From contig CAYOLL010000012.1 in NCBI GenBank assembly GCA_964404765.1, positions 6,115 to 63,447 of the forward strand: a stretch of DNA of 57,333 nt, written 5' to 3'. Below the pieces are notes generated by a model. The model ran no database searches, had not been told where the DNA came from, and saw only the letters and a list, made by a program, of their open reading frames with translations. The first letter of the stretch is position 1. Each line of letters begins with the position of its first letter. The position numbers and the translations under genes were made by a program. Below, piece by piece: positions 9,601-17,786 of this stretch. Source of the stretch: CAYOLL01 sp964404765 [NCBI: uncultured Gemmatimonadota bacterium] (GTDB lineage Bacteria > 4572-55).

Positions 9601-9727
9601 CCTGCTCCGGGAATAGCCCCAACTCCGTATCATAGCCTGTAGGATCGAGCTTGGTATAGCCGCAGTGGTGGATCAGGTCATGTTCGATGCGCGTTTCAAA
9701 GGCCGATTCTTTGTGACTGGCTGGCAT
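6629..9727 (-). CDS. hsdR: Type I restriction enzyme, endonuclease/translocase subunit R
   Basis: 1032 aa. The N-terminal nuclease domain includes the conserved ExK (TAELKNPLTG, about residue 153). The SF2 translocase core has Walker A SAGSGKSNS (about 312), the DEAH box VDEAHSS (about 430), FTATPK, and the late motif TGFDQPLLHTMYVDKRLSG...LSRLNR. A helical C-terminal region contacts the methylase. With HsdM and HsdS it should form the R2M2S complex that translocates and cuts unmodified DNA. It starts 14 nt after hsdS and is apparently intact. Confidence 0.96.
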   Translation of the reverse strand: MPASHKESAFETRIEHDLIHHCGYTKLDPTGYDTELGLFPEQVMAFIRETQPTALEPIQKYHGAGTDKAVLHDLTKTLENEGSLSVLRHGFKCFGKRLRLAYFQPVHGMNPEAARLYGLNRLTVTRQLHYSDKTPTKSLDVVLSVNGLPVVTAELKNPLTGQTVEHAKTQYRTDRDPKELIFKFKQRSLVHFAVDPHQVYMATQLAGSSTYFLPFNRGHEQGAGNPPPRGDDYSTSYLWQEVWHKDSLLDILGRFMHLYLDEKRIPTATGVEVKRKEVMIFPRYHQLVVVRKLIEDARRNGPGKNYLIQHSAGSGKSNSIAWLAHRLANLHDDKDQKIFHSVIVITDRRVLDQQLQDTVYQFEHKQGVVEKIDKDTKQLVNALVSGTPIIICTIQKFPFIVEALEKLNKDLTDENEKLQLNFSGKRFAVIVDEAHSSTSGETATELKGILNKETIAKKAKEMAEADEDREDLSVNIYRKMAERGQQENLSFFAFTATPKHKTLGIFGVPGPDGKNEPFHLYSMRQAIEEGFILDVLKHYTTYQQYYGLIKKVEHDPHVRRKKGAKELTRFEKLHPDTIYQKIEIMVEHFRQNTRHRIGGKAKAMVVTDSRLGAVRYKQEFEKYIANAGYTDIKALVAFSGSVDDPDIKDKKYTEVGMNNGISEKALPDKFASDEYQILLVAEKYQTGFDQPLLHTMYVDKRLSGVQAVQTLSRLNRTCAGKEDTFVLDFVNTTEEIYKSFKPYYEVTVPGDNPEYNQLITLKSKLDGFRVYAEKDIEDLCRDYFSDTFKDTEHGHQKLYKHTANAVKNFQDLEKEQQDEFKHSLVAFRNLYSYMSQILPFSDVELEKFYTYSRFLLKQLPRRDDEKGEPVDREVSLKYYRIQKISEGSIILKEGETQPIKGPTDTGTGSNDDEKVKLSELIEILNQRFGTNFTQVDQLFIDQVEETAFNDEKLRMAAHANKEADFMAIFDKAVEGLFLDRMDENEKIVSRILNEDEFKSTIVGHLGYRLYTQIRKKTYPNLGAKASPKQPKS

Positions 9728-9741
9728 GAGCGCTCCTTTGC

Positions 9742-10992
9742 TTAGCTGACTTTGATCTTGCCCGTGACCGCCGCCGAGATGAGCGCCGTGCGGTATTCCA
9801 GGAGTTTGGTGATGGCTTGATTTATTTTTTCATTAAGATTTGTTGACTGATTTGTTTCTATATGCTCACGCAGCTTTCTTTGTTCATCAATAGGCGGAAC
9901 AGGAATGTAAAGATTTTGAATTCTGTCAACAGCAAGGCCCGGTTGAGCGGCTGAAATTGAATACTGATTTAAATTCATTATTCTCAACAATTCTCCAAGC
10001 CAAATATAATCATATCCTTTTTCAATTGTAATAACTACCGCATGTTCCGACGCCCAAAACTTGCCAATTGCATAATTAATATTTCCACAAAGTGCGCCTT
10101 GTCTACCTATCAAAATGTATTGACCTTCATGAGAGAATTTGTTTACATAGCCCCGTAATCCATTTCCACCATAAATAGGATAGTTACCATTTTCTTCAAT
10201 TTCTGCTGAAGTAATTCCCTCACCACTCTTTAAACTCGCTACAAATTTCAACCGCTTCACCTCCCAATACGCCGGAATCTCCCCCAGCCACGGGATGCCG
10301 GAGTCTTTCATGGGCGCGGCGGGGTTTAGCCCTTTGGTCACGGCGTGGGAGATGAGGGCGGTGCGCTTCTCCTGCAATAGCTCGATCAGCCGCTGCTTTT
10401 TGGCAATCAGCCTGTCAATTCGCCCCGTCTCCCGATCCAGAAAGTCGGCGATGGCGCGTTGTTCTTTTGGACTCGGCAGGATAAGCCAAAGATTTGTTAA
10501 TTCCGATAAATTGAATGTGTTGTTTACACCGGCTTTGGAGGATTGAAAATAGCCCGTTTCTCGAAATCCATTAATCAGCCAATGAAAATACTTGGCATAA
10601 TTCTCATTGTTGAGGAGTCGGATTCTCAACAAAAATGATACATGGGTATATTCAGCATCATTCAGATTGAAATAGGCCGTTTTACCGAGATGATCAGAAC
10701 TTCCATTTCTCCAATTAAACAAAAGGTCTCCTTCTTTTAATAGCAGACCATTTTTTTCATTATCATTCAATTCAACAAAAGGAACTTCTGTCAAATCAAG
10801 ATTTCCATCCTTTTTCACATTTGGTAAAGAAAGAATTCGTACACCATCAGTAATTGTTCTATCCAACTCTCCTCCAACGCCATAAGAAGCGTTTGCAACC
10901 CTTTTTAATAAACACGCTTCCCAATGCGCCGGAATCTCCCCCAGCCAATCCACGCCGGAGTCCTTGTATTTTTCATAGGTTGGGTAGGTCAT
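9742..10992 (-). CDS. hsdS: Type I restriction enzyme, specificity subunit S
   Basis: 416 aa with two target-recognition domains. Each is introduced by the same sequence, SGVDWLGEIPAHWE (about residues 12-24) and SGIPWLGEIPAYWE (about 230-243). Each is followed by a long conserved helix, EQRAIADFLDRETGRIDRLI and the region around EQRKLREHIETN. The two TRDs determine the two half-sites of the bipartite recognition sequence. TRD-encoding stretches (about 9850-10250 and 10480-10860) are visibly more AT-rich than the conserved segments, as expected of swapped modules. The ATG overlaps the stop of the upstream 62-codon ORF (ATGA). Confidence 0.95.
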   Translation of the reverse strand: MTYPTYEKYKDSGVDWLGEIPAHWEACLLKRVANASYGVGGELDRTITDGVRILSLPNVKKDGNLDLTEVPFVELNDNEKNGLLLKEGDLLFNWRNGSSDHLGKTAYFNLNDAEYTHVSFLLRIRLLNNENYAKYFHWLINGFRETGYFQSSKAGVNNTFNLSELTNLWLILPSPKEQRAIADFLDRETGRIDRLIAKKQRLIELLQEKRTALISHAVTKGLNPAAPMKDSGIPWLGEIPAYWEVKRLKFVASLKSGEGITSAEIEENGNYPIYGGNGLRGYVNKFSHEGQYILIGRQGALCGNINYAIGKFWASEHAVVITIEKGYDYIWLGELLRIMNLNQYSISAAQPGLAVDRIQNLYIPVPPIDEQRKLREHIETNQSTNLNEKINQAITKLLEYRTALISAAVTGKIKVS

Positions 10993-11177
10993 TGGTCCTC
11001 CCTGCGTCGGTGGTTCAGTGTCAAGGTTATCAGATCAGTTGTCAAGTCAGACTTGACAACTGAATTCTTAGATTGCAGATCGTCATGGAGGGCAACTGTC
11101 AAGTAATACTTGACAGTTGCAATCATACGTTGAATGTCAATTATTCGGAATTTCCTAAGGGTTGCCTTAAACATCAT
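10989..11177 (-). CDS. Small ORF between hsdM and hsdS, containing two palindromes
   Basis: 62 codons. Its ATG overlaps the hsdM stop and its TGA overlaps the hsdS start, both in the four-base pattern ATGA, which argues for translation within the operon. No domain is recognised with confidence. The N-terminal ATLRKFRI loosely resembles a segment of RhuM (ATIRKFRIV), so it could be a remnant. The central part contains two perfect 29-bp palindromes 57 bp apart (11035-11063, 11092-11120), so the peptide has a 19-residue internal repeat (TVKYYLTV / VVKSDLTT). It may be a coupling leader or structured RNA rather than a functional protein. Confidence 0.5.
   Translation of the reverse strand: MMFKATLRKFRIIDIQRMIATVKYYLTVALHDDLQSKNSVVKSDLTTDLITLTLNHRRREDQ
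11035..11120. promoter_or_regulatory. Pair of perfect 29-bp palindromes in the hsdM-hsdS junction
   Basis: Arms TCAGTTGTCAAGTC (11035-11048) and GACTTGACAACTGA (11050-11063) flank a single A. Arms GCAACTGTCAAGTA (11092-11105) and TACTTGACAGTTGC (11107-11120) flank another single A. Both share the core TGTCAAGT-ACTTGACA, and their centres are 57 bp apart. They could be operators for a dimeric regulator or strong mRNA hairpins. Confidence 0.85.
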
Positions 11178-13324
11178 CCGGTCACCTCCGCCAGCAGGGT
11201 CAAAATCTCTTGCTCAATCCGCTTAATATCGGTCTCAATCTCGCTAAGCGGGCGGGGCGGCACGTATTGGTAAAAATGGCGGTTAAAGGGAATCTCGTAG
11301 CCCGCTTTGGTCTTGTCGTAGTCAATCCAGGCGTCGGGCACGTGGGGCAGCACCTCGGCCTGCATATATGTCTCGCAATGATCTTTGACTAAGCCAATCA
11401 GGGCGCTTTTATCGGCCTTGTCGTCATAGGCCAGCGGCAGGGGCAGGGCAATCTCAGCGGGCAAGGGGATATTTTCCGTGTCGCGCAGGTCGCTGTCCGG
11501 CTCCGGTCGGCCCTTGCTGTCTTTGCAAATCTCGGCCTCCGGGTCGCGCTCGCTCAGGGCGTTGAGGATGGCCTTGAGCAGGGCGGCGTCCGTTTTAAGC
11601 CGGGCTTTTTGCAACGCCACGTTCACATCCAGGGCAAAAGCCGGTCGGCTGCGATACAGCTTGTTTGAGTCCAGGGTGGCCAGCGCGTTCAGGATGGCAT
11701 GCTGCTGCTTTTGCCCGGCCTCGATTTCGGTTTTGGCGCTTTCCGCGTCCTTGCGTTTTTTGGATTCGGCCAACTTTTGAAAGGCGGGTTCATCCTTAAG
11801 CCGTTCGATCCGTTCCTGGCTGGCCTGAAAGTTGAGCCGCAGCGGGCGTTCCACCGTCATTTTCAGGTAGCCAAAGGCGCGATTGTCAAAGATTTTGCAA
11901 GATTCGCCTTCAGTAAATGCGCCGTAAATTTTTGTCAGTTTGTTAATCTGTTCTGCGGTGATTTCGTTGCGCTTGTTGCCCAGGCTTTTACGCATTTTTT
12001 GGTAAAAGTTGACGCCGTTGATCAATTGGATTTTGCCCTTGCGTTCATTGGACTTACGATTTGTCACAATCCAGACATAGGTGAAGATGCCGGTATTGTA
12101 AAACATCTGATCCGGCAGGGCAATAATGGTCTCCAGCCAGTCATTTTCGATGACCCAGCGCCGGATGTTGCTCTCGCCGCTGCCGGCGTCGCCGGTGAAG
12201 AGGGGCGAGCCGTTAAAGACGATGGCGATGCGGGCGCCCCGGCTATCGTCGGTCGTTTGCCGCTCGCCGTTTTCGGTGGTCGCTTTGGGCGGCTTCTCCA
12301 TCTTGGAAATCATGTGCAGCAGGAAGAGCAGGGAGCCGTCGTTAATGCGCGGCAGGCCGGGGCCAAACCGACCGGCAAAACCCAGCGTTTCATGCTCTTT
12401 TTTAACGAACTCCTCCTCCGGTTTCCACTCCACGCCAAAGGGCGGATTGGCCAGCATGTAGTGGAATTTTTCGTTTGGATGGCCGTCGCCGGTTTTGCCG
12501 TCGCCAAAGGTGTTGCCCAGCACGATCCGGTGCGGGTTTTCGCCCTTGATCAGCATATCGGCGGAGCAGATGGCCCAGGCTTCGCCGTTATAGTCCTGAC
12601 CATAAAGATCAATATTCAGGTCTTTAACCTGTTCCTCGATGTAGTGTTGCGATTCGGACAACATGCCGCCGGTGCCACAGGCCGGGTCGTAGATTTTGAC
12701 GCGCAGGCCGGGTGTGCGATAAAACTCGGCGTCGTAGCCATACAGGACGTGGGCCATCAGTTTGATGACTTCGCGCGGGGTAAAGTGGTCACCGGCCTCT
12801 TCGTTGGATTGTTCGTTGAATTTCCGCACCAATTCTTCAAAAATTTTGCCCATTTCATGGTTGCTGACTGTGGTCGGGCTTAAATCCATTTTGGCGAATT
12901 CTTTCATCACCAGAAACAGCCGGTTGGAGTCGTTAAGCCGGTCAATCTGCTGCTCAAAGCCGAATTTTTCAATAATCTCGCGGGCATTGGCCGAAAAGCT
13001 CTGGATATAGTTTTTCAGATCGGCGGCCATATTATCCGGGGCATCCACCATCTTTTTGAAGGTCATGGGGCTGGTATTGTAGAAGTCCAGTCCGGCCTCT
13101 TTCTTCAGGATGCGTTCGATGGCGTCCGGCTTGTGGTCTTTGCCCTCAATGGCTTTTAGCTTGGCGATGACCGCCTCTTTGGTAGGTTCCAGCACGCTGT
13201 CCAGACGGCGCAGCACCGTCAGCGGCAGCATGACCCGGCGATATTGGGGCGGGCGGTACGGGCCGCGTAAAAGGTTGGCAATGGACCAAATAAAACTGAC
13301 ATAGCTCTGATGGTTCTCGCTCAT
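11174..13324 (-). CDS. hsdM: Type I restriction enzyme, DNA methylase subunit M
   Basis: 716 aa N6-adenine methyltransferase. The N-terminal helical HsdM domain is followed by the SAM-binding motif DPACGTGGM (about residue 213), the catalytic NPPF in LANPPFGVEW (about 293), and a long C-terminal coiled-coil-rich tail (about 540-716). It is longer than the ~500-aa E. coli-type subunits, as in other long-tailed HsdM proteins. It is first in the operon, with AAGGAA upstream of the ATG. It methylates host sites with HsdS and protects against HsdR cleavage. Confidence 0.96.
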   Translation of the reverse strand: MSENHQSYVSFIWSIANLLRGPYRPPQYRRVMLPLTVLRRLDSVLEPTKEAVIAKLKAIEGKDHKPDAIERILKKEAGLDFYNTSPMTFKKMVDAPDNMAADLKNYIQSFSANAREIIEKFGFEQQIDRLNDSNRLFLVMKEFAKMDLSPTTVSNHEMGKIFEELVRKFNEQSNEEAGDHFTPREVIKLMAHVLYGYDAEFYRTPGLRVKIYDPACGTGGMLSESQHYIEEQVKDLNIDLYGQDYNGEAWAICSADMLIKGENPHRIVLGNTFGDGKTGDGHPNEKFHYMLANPPFGVEWKPEEEFVKKEHETLGFAGRFGPGLPRINDGSLLFLLHMISKMEKPPKATTENGERQTTDDSRGARIAIVFNGSPLFTGDAGSGESNIRRWVIENDWLETIIALPDQMFYNTGIFTYVWIVTNRKSNERKGKIQLINGVNFYQKMRKSLGNKRNEITAEQINKLTKIYGAFTEGESCKIFDNRAFGYLKMTVERPLRLNFQASQERIERLKDEPAFQKLAESKKRKDAESAKTEIEAGQKQQHAILNALATLDSNKLYRSRPAFALDVNVALQKARLKTDAALLKAILNALSERDPEAEICKDSKGRPEPDSDLRDTENIPLPAEIALPLPLAYDDKADKSALIGLVKDHCETYMQAEVLPHVPDAWIDYDKTKAGYEIPFNRHFYQYVPPRPLSEIETDIKRIEQEILTLLAEVTG

Positions 13325-13474
13325 TGAACGTTCCTTTTGATGTGGGCAAACAAAAACCCTTAGGGTCTTTTTTTATAGTCACTTAGGATAGGAATGGTCA
13401 GCGGGTTGTACAATATTTTACGTCAATATAGAGGGGAAATGGCAAAGAGAAAACACCCGCAAAAAGGGTGGTTC

Positions 13475-13562
13475 GCCGGGGACATACCCTTACTGCGGTA
13501 ACGTCCCCGGCACTTAAACATTGCGCCAATTCTGAAGCTTGTCGGGCTTCAAGCGCCGGGGA
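13475..13562. repeat. GCCGGGGAC inverted and direct repeats
   Basis: GCCGGGGAC (13475-13483) is followed by its inverse GTCCCCGGC (13503-13511), making a 9-bp-arm stem-loop. A third copy, GCCGGGGACATACCC, starts at 13554. This type of sequence often borders REP-like elements and REP-associated transposase genes, and it lies beside a transposase-like fragment. Confidence 0.75.
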
Positions 13563-13588
13563 CATACCCTGGACACATACCCGTAATT

Positions 13589-13732
13589 TATAATGACCGA
13601 CAGGCTGTGGCCCAATTGTATGATTATTACCATGCCAGCCTACACTTGTGGAAGATCATTAACAAATTCGTCCACTTGACCAAGAAAAAGCGCAAACCCC
13701 TCTACTACAAACGCCTGAAAAAAGACTTGTGA
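13589..13732 (+). pseudogene. C-terminal remnant of a possible transposase
   Basis: An open frame of 47 codons without a good start reads YNDRQAVAQLYDYYHASLHL, then WKIINKFVHLTKKKRKPLLY, and ends KRLKKDL. The basic, aromatic-rich composition and the neighbouring GCCGGGGAC repeats suggest the tail of a mobile-element protein, but no family could be assigned. It lies in the 530-bp gap between hsdM and the nitronate monooxygenase gene. The gap also holds a stray ATTCTGTCCGAC (13825-13836) matching the terminus of the element at 18586-18697. Confidence 0.4.
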
Positions 13733-13855
13733 CAGGGAGGAAGTGAAGTCGATCTGCAAGGAGATTTCCAAACTAGCCAATAACCGGCCCGGTGCCATAC
13801 CATTCTTCGGGAAATACTGGTTTTATTCTGTCCGACCACATACTTCAGGTTAATG

Positions 13856-14833
13856 TCAGGGCAGCTGCGTTTTTATATCAGCATATTCCTGCATCGTATC
13901 TTCGATAATCTGACGAATCGGCTTAACAGCATCGATTAGTCCGACGCCATGCCCGGCTGAATATACTGTTTTATAAGACGCCTTGCCGCGGGGATCACCC
14001 AATAACGAGCGCGCCGCCCGACTCATCGAAATCCAGCGCCTGACGCGGGGGCTGCGGCTAATCGCTTCCTCTAATACGCTATTTTGCAAGCCCAGACGCT
14101 CCAGCGCCGGTGTTAAAATAAAATTGCCGGGAAAGCCATCCACACGCTCCGTGTTGATGATATCCGTATATTTTGCGTTGACAATTGCCTGCTTATAAGC
14201 TTCATCCACCTCGGCTTCGGTAGAGGCAATAAAGCGTGTCCCCATATAGATTCCGACTGCGCCAAGACTAAAGGCCGCCGCCATACCCTTGCCATCAACA
14301 ATAGCGCCGGCCGCCACGACCGGCAGCTTAACCCGCTCCACCAGGTCAGGGATCAGCGCCAGAAGCGAAACAGGTCCGGCATGTCCACCGGCGCCGCTGC
14401 CAACAGCAATCAGACCATCTGCGCCCATATCAGCTACCTTTTTAGCATGTTCGTAGCCAATCACGTCACAAAAAACTTTTGTGCCGACTTCGTGCGCACG
14501 CTTAATCACGTCTTTTGGGCTGCCCAACGACGTAATCAGCAGCGGCGTTTTTTCCTCTAAGGCGATATCCAACTGCTCTTGCTGATACTTATTGGCTTTT
14601 TGCACAATAATATTGATACCAAACGGTTTTTGGGTTTGACGCTTAATTTCCTGAATGGCCTCACGATATTTTTCGATAGGGCGAAAGTTGAGCGCCGGAA
14701 AGGTGCCAATTCCACCGGCAGCGCTGGTGGCAACAACCATTCGAACCGTTGTAACCAGAAACATGGGGGCGCTTATAATTGGATATTGAATGTCAAACAT
14801 GCGCGTTAGCGATGTCGTCAGCGGTTGGCTCAT
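13856..14833 (-). CDS. Nitronate monooxygenase family flavoprotein
   Basis: 325 aa FMN-dependent TIM-barrel enzyme of the 2-nitropropane dioxygenase/nitronate monooxygenase family, which oxidises alkyl nitronates. The flavin-phosphate region GLIAVGSGAGGHAGPVSLLA and the following VVAAGAIVDGKGMAAAFSLG and GIYMGTRFIAS segments are characteristic. The N-terminus (YPIISAPMFLVT) is the usual first strand. Members of this fold also include enoyl-ACP reductases (FabK), so the exact substrate is uncertain. The gene stands alone, with 296 bp to the divergent delta-60 gene. Confidence 0.88.
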   Translation of the reverse strand: MSQPLTTSLTRMFDIQYPIISAPMFLVTTVRMVVATSAAGGIGTFPALNFRPIEKYREAIQEIKRQTQKPFGINIIVQKANKYQQEQLDIALEEKTPLLITSLGSPKDVIKRAHEVGTKVFCDVIGYEHAKKVADMGADGLIAVGSGAGGHAGPVSLLALIPDLVERVKLPVVAAGAIVDGKGMAAAFSLGAVGIYMGTRFIASTEAEVDEAYKQAIVNAKYTDIINTERVDGFPGNFILTPALERLGLQNSVLEEAISRSPRVRRWISMSRAARSLLGDPRGKASYKTVYSAGHGVGLIDAVKPIRQIIEDTMQEYADIKTQLP

Positions 14834-14976
14834 ATAAGAATATCCTTTTTTTACTTTGTGGTTTTTGTGGTTGAAGACTAAATTTTTGTACGCATTAAAT
14901 TAGCTTGAAATCCTCCCTCTGTCAACCGCCTTTTGTGGGCACACCTTCTAAAATAAGCATAACAGATAAGAATCTC

Positions 14977-15005
14977 TTGACAAACAAAAGTTTCACTTAT
15001 TAATT
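14977..15005 (+). promoter_or_regulatory. Possible promoter of the delta-60 repeat gene
   Basis: TTGACA (14977-14982) and a weak -10-like TTAATT (15000-15005), 17 bp apart, lie 125 bp upstream of the ATG at 15130. The poor -10 makes this tentative. Apart from this, nothing else was seen in the gap 14834-15129. Confidence 0.3.
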
Positions 15006-15129
15006 GTAAGCCCGACTTATGCCAAGCCATAAAATAATATAACTGTATATTGAGCAATCGATTATGAAAATATGACTTCTTAAAATAGCACGGATTTGCG
15101 TTTTAATAAAATTCCGGAGGACTCTACGA

Positions 15130-16740
15130 ATGCGACACCTACATTTTGAACTAATCAGCCTTGTATTCTTGCTTGGATTATATACTACGGGTTTAGCCGG
15201 CCCGGCTATCCCTGCCAAAGTGCTTGAACCCATTGAAGCTGCTAATGAATTTACCGGCGAAGCTTACGGGCGCGCTTTGGCTATTCAAAGCGACGGTAAA
15301 ATTGTGATGGCCGGTTATGGCTTTAACGGCTTGAATCATGACTTTGTTGCTGCGCGATATCTGACAGATGGAACACCGGATAAATCCTTTGCCGGAGTGG
15401 GCAAAGTCTTGACACCCATCGGCCAGGAAAATGATCTGGCCCATGCTATGGCAATTCAACCGGACGGCAAAATTATTCTGGCCGGATTTGTCTGGAATAA
15501 CAATCACTCTGATTTTGCCCTCATTCGCTATAATTCTGATGGCAGTCTGGATAAGCAATTTAATCGCAAAGGCATTGTAGTGACCGCTGTTGGCGCAGGT
15601 AACGATTTTGCGTATGCCGTTGCGGTTCAGCCGGACGGCAAAATTTTGGCGGCAGGGCATAGCGAAAATGAAGGTGATTTTGATTTAGCCGTCGTTCGTT
15701 ATCATAGTGATGGTAGCCTGGATACTTCTTTTGGGGCAAGCGGAAAAGCTTTTGTCAGTCTGGGCCGCCAGGCCGATATTTGTCAAGCAATAGCGCTCCA
15801 ACCCGATAGCAAAATTCTGATTGTCGGATATAGCGGCGAAGGATTTGAAAATGATTTTGCCCTGGCGCGACTCAACCCGGATGGCACATTGGACACAACA
15901 TTCGGCACAGCCGGCAAAGTCATCACCCATATTCGTGATGGTCATAACTGCGCCAACGCCGTCACGCTGCAACCGGACGGCGGAATTATTCTGGCTGGGT
16001 TTTCCAGCGCCGAAAGCGGTGTTGACTTTGCGCTTGCCCGTTATACATCAACCGGCCAGTTAGATCAAGCTTTTAATGAAAGCGGAATTGTTATCACCGA
16101 TATTGGCGGCAAAGCCGATGTTTGCCAGGCGGTTACTCTCCAATCCGACGCCAAAATTGTTGTCGCCGGCCATAGTCAAAGCGGAGATAAATTTGATTTT
16201 GCGATGGCTCGCTACAATGCCGATGGCAGCCTGGACGCCAGTTTTTGTCAACAAGGCAAGGCGTTGACGAAAATAAGCAATGGCAACGATCTCGCCTATG
16301 CCGCGGCTATTCAACCCGACGGCACGATCGTCACCGGCGGCTATGGCTGGACAGGTCAGTCGAACAATTTCACGCTCAGTCAATATCGCCCCGAACCAGA
16401 CAATGAGAAACAGGCCGCTCAAACCGCTTCGCTGACCTTGCCGACTTTCACGTATGACTTGGCCTACAATCGGCCCAACCCTTTTAGTGATCAAACAATT
16501 ATCAGTTTTCAGTTGCCTTCGACGCAACATGTTACTTTAAAGATATTTAACACTGCCGGACAATTGGTTAAAACACTGGCGGATGGTTCGCGGCAAGCCG
16601 GTCAATACGCTATGACCTGGAATGGTACCAATGCAGATGGCGCACCGGTTGCCGGCGGTGTCTATTTCTATCGAATCGAGATGTCAGCCAACGCTGGGAA
16701 AAGTTATTGCCAGACACGTCGGATGAACTTAATACGATAA
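15130..16740 (+). CDS. Secreted delta-60 repeat protein with FlgD-like C-terminal sorting domain
   Basis: 536 aa. A signal peptide covers residues 1 to about 24. Seven delta-60-type repeats of about 53-60 aa follow, each with a core such as AIQPDGKIILAGF followed by LARLNPDGTLDTTFGTAGKV. These predict a beta-propeller-like fold. Residues about 445-536 (YNRPNPFSDQTIISFQLP, then LKIFNTAGQLVKTL and GGVYFYRIE) match the FlgD Ig-like/type IX secretion C-terminal region of FCB bacteria. It should be exported and surface-attached or released. An AT-rich upstream region and a GGAG-like site precede the ATG. No ligand can be assigned. Confidence 0.9.
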   Translation: MRHLHFELISLVFLLGLYTTGLAGPAIPAKVLEPIEAANEFTGEAYGRALAIQSDGKIVMAGYGFNGLNHDFVAARYLTDGTPDKSFAGVGKVLTPIGQENDLAHAMAIQPDGKIILAGFVWNNNHSDFALIRYNSDGSLDKQFNRKGIVVTAVGAGNDFAYAVAVQPDGKILAAGHSENEGDFDLAVVRYHSDGSLDTSFGASGKAFVSLGRQADICQAIALQPDSKILIVGYSGEGFENDFALARLNPDGTLDTTFGTAGKVITHIRDGHNCANAVTLQPDGGIILAGFSSAESGVDFALARYTSTGQLDQAFNESGIVITDIGGKADVCQAVTLQSDAKIVVAGHSQSGDKFDFAMARYNADGSLDASFCQQGKALTKISNGNDLAYAAAIQPDGTIVTGGYGWTGQSNNFTLSQYRPEPDNEKQAAQTASLTLPTFTYDLAYNRPNPFSDQTIISFQLPSTQHVTLKIFNTAGQLVKTLADGSRQAGQYAMTWNGTNADGAPVAGGVYFYRIEMSANAGKSYCQTRRMNLIR

Positions 16741-16943
16741 CTTGCCGCGCAGATTCGACGGATTCACACGGATTTTTATTTCGAGCATGCTTTTTCCCTA
16801 AAAGAGCCGCCCATATCCCTGACGTGATGCCCATTCCACAAGAAAGTGAGATATGCGGCAAAACGAAAATTTGAATATAACATATTTATAAATATAATGT
16901 TGCGAATTATTTTAAAAATCTACTTTCTTGGGAGAATAAAAAG

Positions 16944-17519
16944 ATGAGTGACGTTAATAAAGCGATTGAGACCCAGCTAAAAAATATTCAGACCAAAACC
17001 GGGAAGACGCTGGACGAGTTATACGATATCGTCCGGAACAGCGGCTTGAGCAAGCACGGTGAAATCCGTGAGATGCTTAAACGCGATCTGAATCTCGGAT
17101 ATGGGGATGCCAACACGCTGGTTCATTTCGCATTAAAATCCGATGGCGAACGCGCCGCAGCGGAAAAAGGTCTTGGCGCCAACGAGGTATTGGATGAGAT
17201 ATACTCCGGCGCGAAGGCCGCCCTCCGTCCTATTCATGAAAGCCTGATGACATCAATTAACGGTTTCGGATCTTTTGAGATTGCCCCTAAAAAAGGCTAT
17301 ATCAGCCTGCGGCGGAAGAAGCAGTTTGCCATGATCGGACCAGCCACCAATACCCGCGTGGAAGTTGGCCTAAATATGAAAGGGCTCGACGCCACCAACC
17401 GCCTTTTGGCCGAACCACCCGGGAAAATGTGCAATTACAAAGTCAAGTTGACGACTCCCAATGAAGTAGACCCGGAACTTCTCGGTTGGATCAAACACGC
17501 TTACGACAGCGCCGCATGA
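16944..17519 (+). CDS. DUF4287 and DUF5655 domain protein
   Basis: 191 aa soluble protein. Residues about 5-55 (TQLKNIQTKTGKTLDELYDI, then GLSKHGEIREMLKRDLNLGYGDAN region) match DUF4287. Residues about 80-190 (LDEIYSGAKAALRPIHESLM, KKGYISLRRKKQFAMIGPAT) match DUF5655. The pair is a common stand-alone protein of unknown function; the second half resembles YdhG-like folds. GGGAG lies 11 nt upstream of the ATG. Neither neighbour suggests a role. Confidence 0.85.
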   Translation: MSDVNKAIETQLKNIQTKTGKTLDELYDIVRNSGLSKHGEIREMLKRDLNLGYGDANTLVHFALKSDGERAAAEKGLGANEVLDEIYSGAKAALRPIHESLMTSINGFGSFEIAPKKGYISLRRKKQFAMIGPATNTRVEVGLNMKGLDATNRLLAEPPGKMCNYKVKLTTPNEVDPELLGWIKHAYDSAA

Positions 17520-17786
17520 GCCATCCCCGAATAGCTACAAACGTTCACAAATAAAAAATATCGACCTGTGTGGCTGAACACAAGCCTTGCCGCGAAAAGG
17601 CGCAATACGCGCAAGATGAAAAACGAATTATGCAATTCGCTGCTTGAAATGTCATCATTCTTTGTGGCGCTTGTGCTTTTTTGTGGCGAGAAGCGTTCAA
17701 CCACACAAGTCGAAGACATCTTAGTGATACTTTAGAGCCTTTGTGCCTTCGTGGCAATCCTTCCACACAATCCGAGGAGGTTTACA

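Noticed and set aside
11699-12883. 394-codon open frame antisense to hsdM
   Set aside because: Shadow of hsdM with low-complexity Phe/Ala/Gly content and no recognisable motif.
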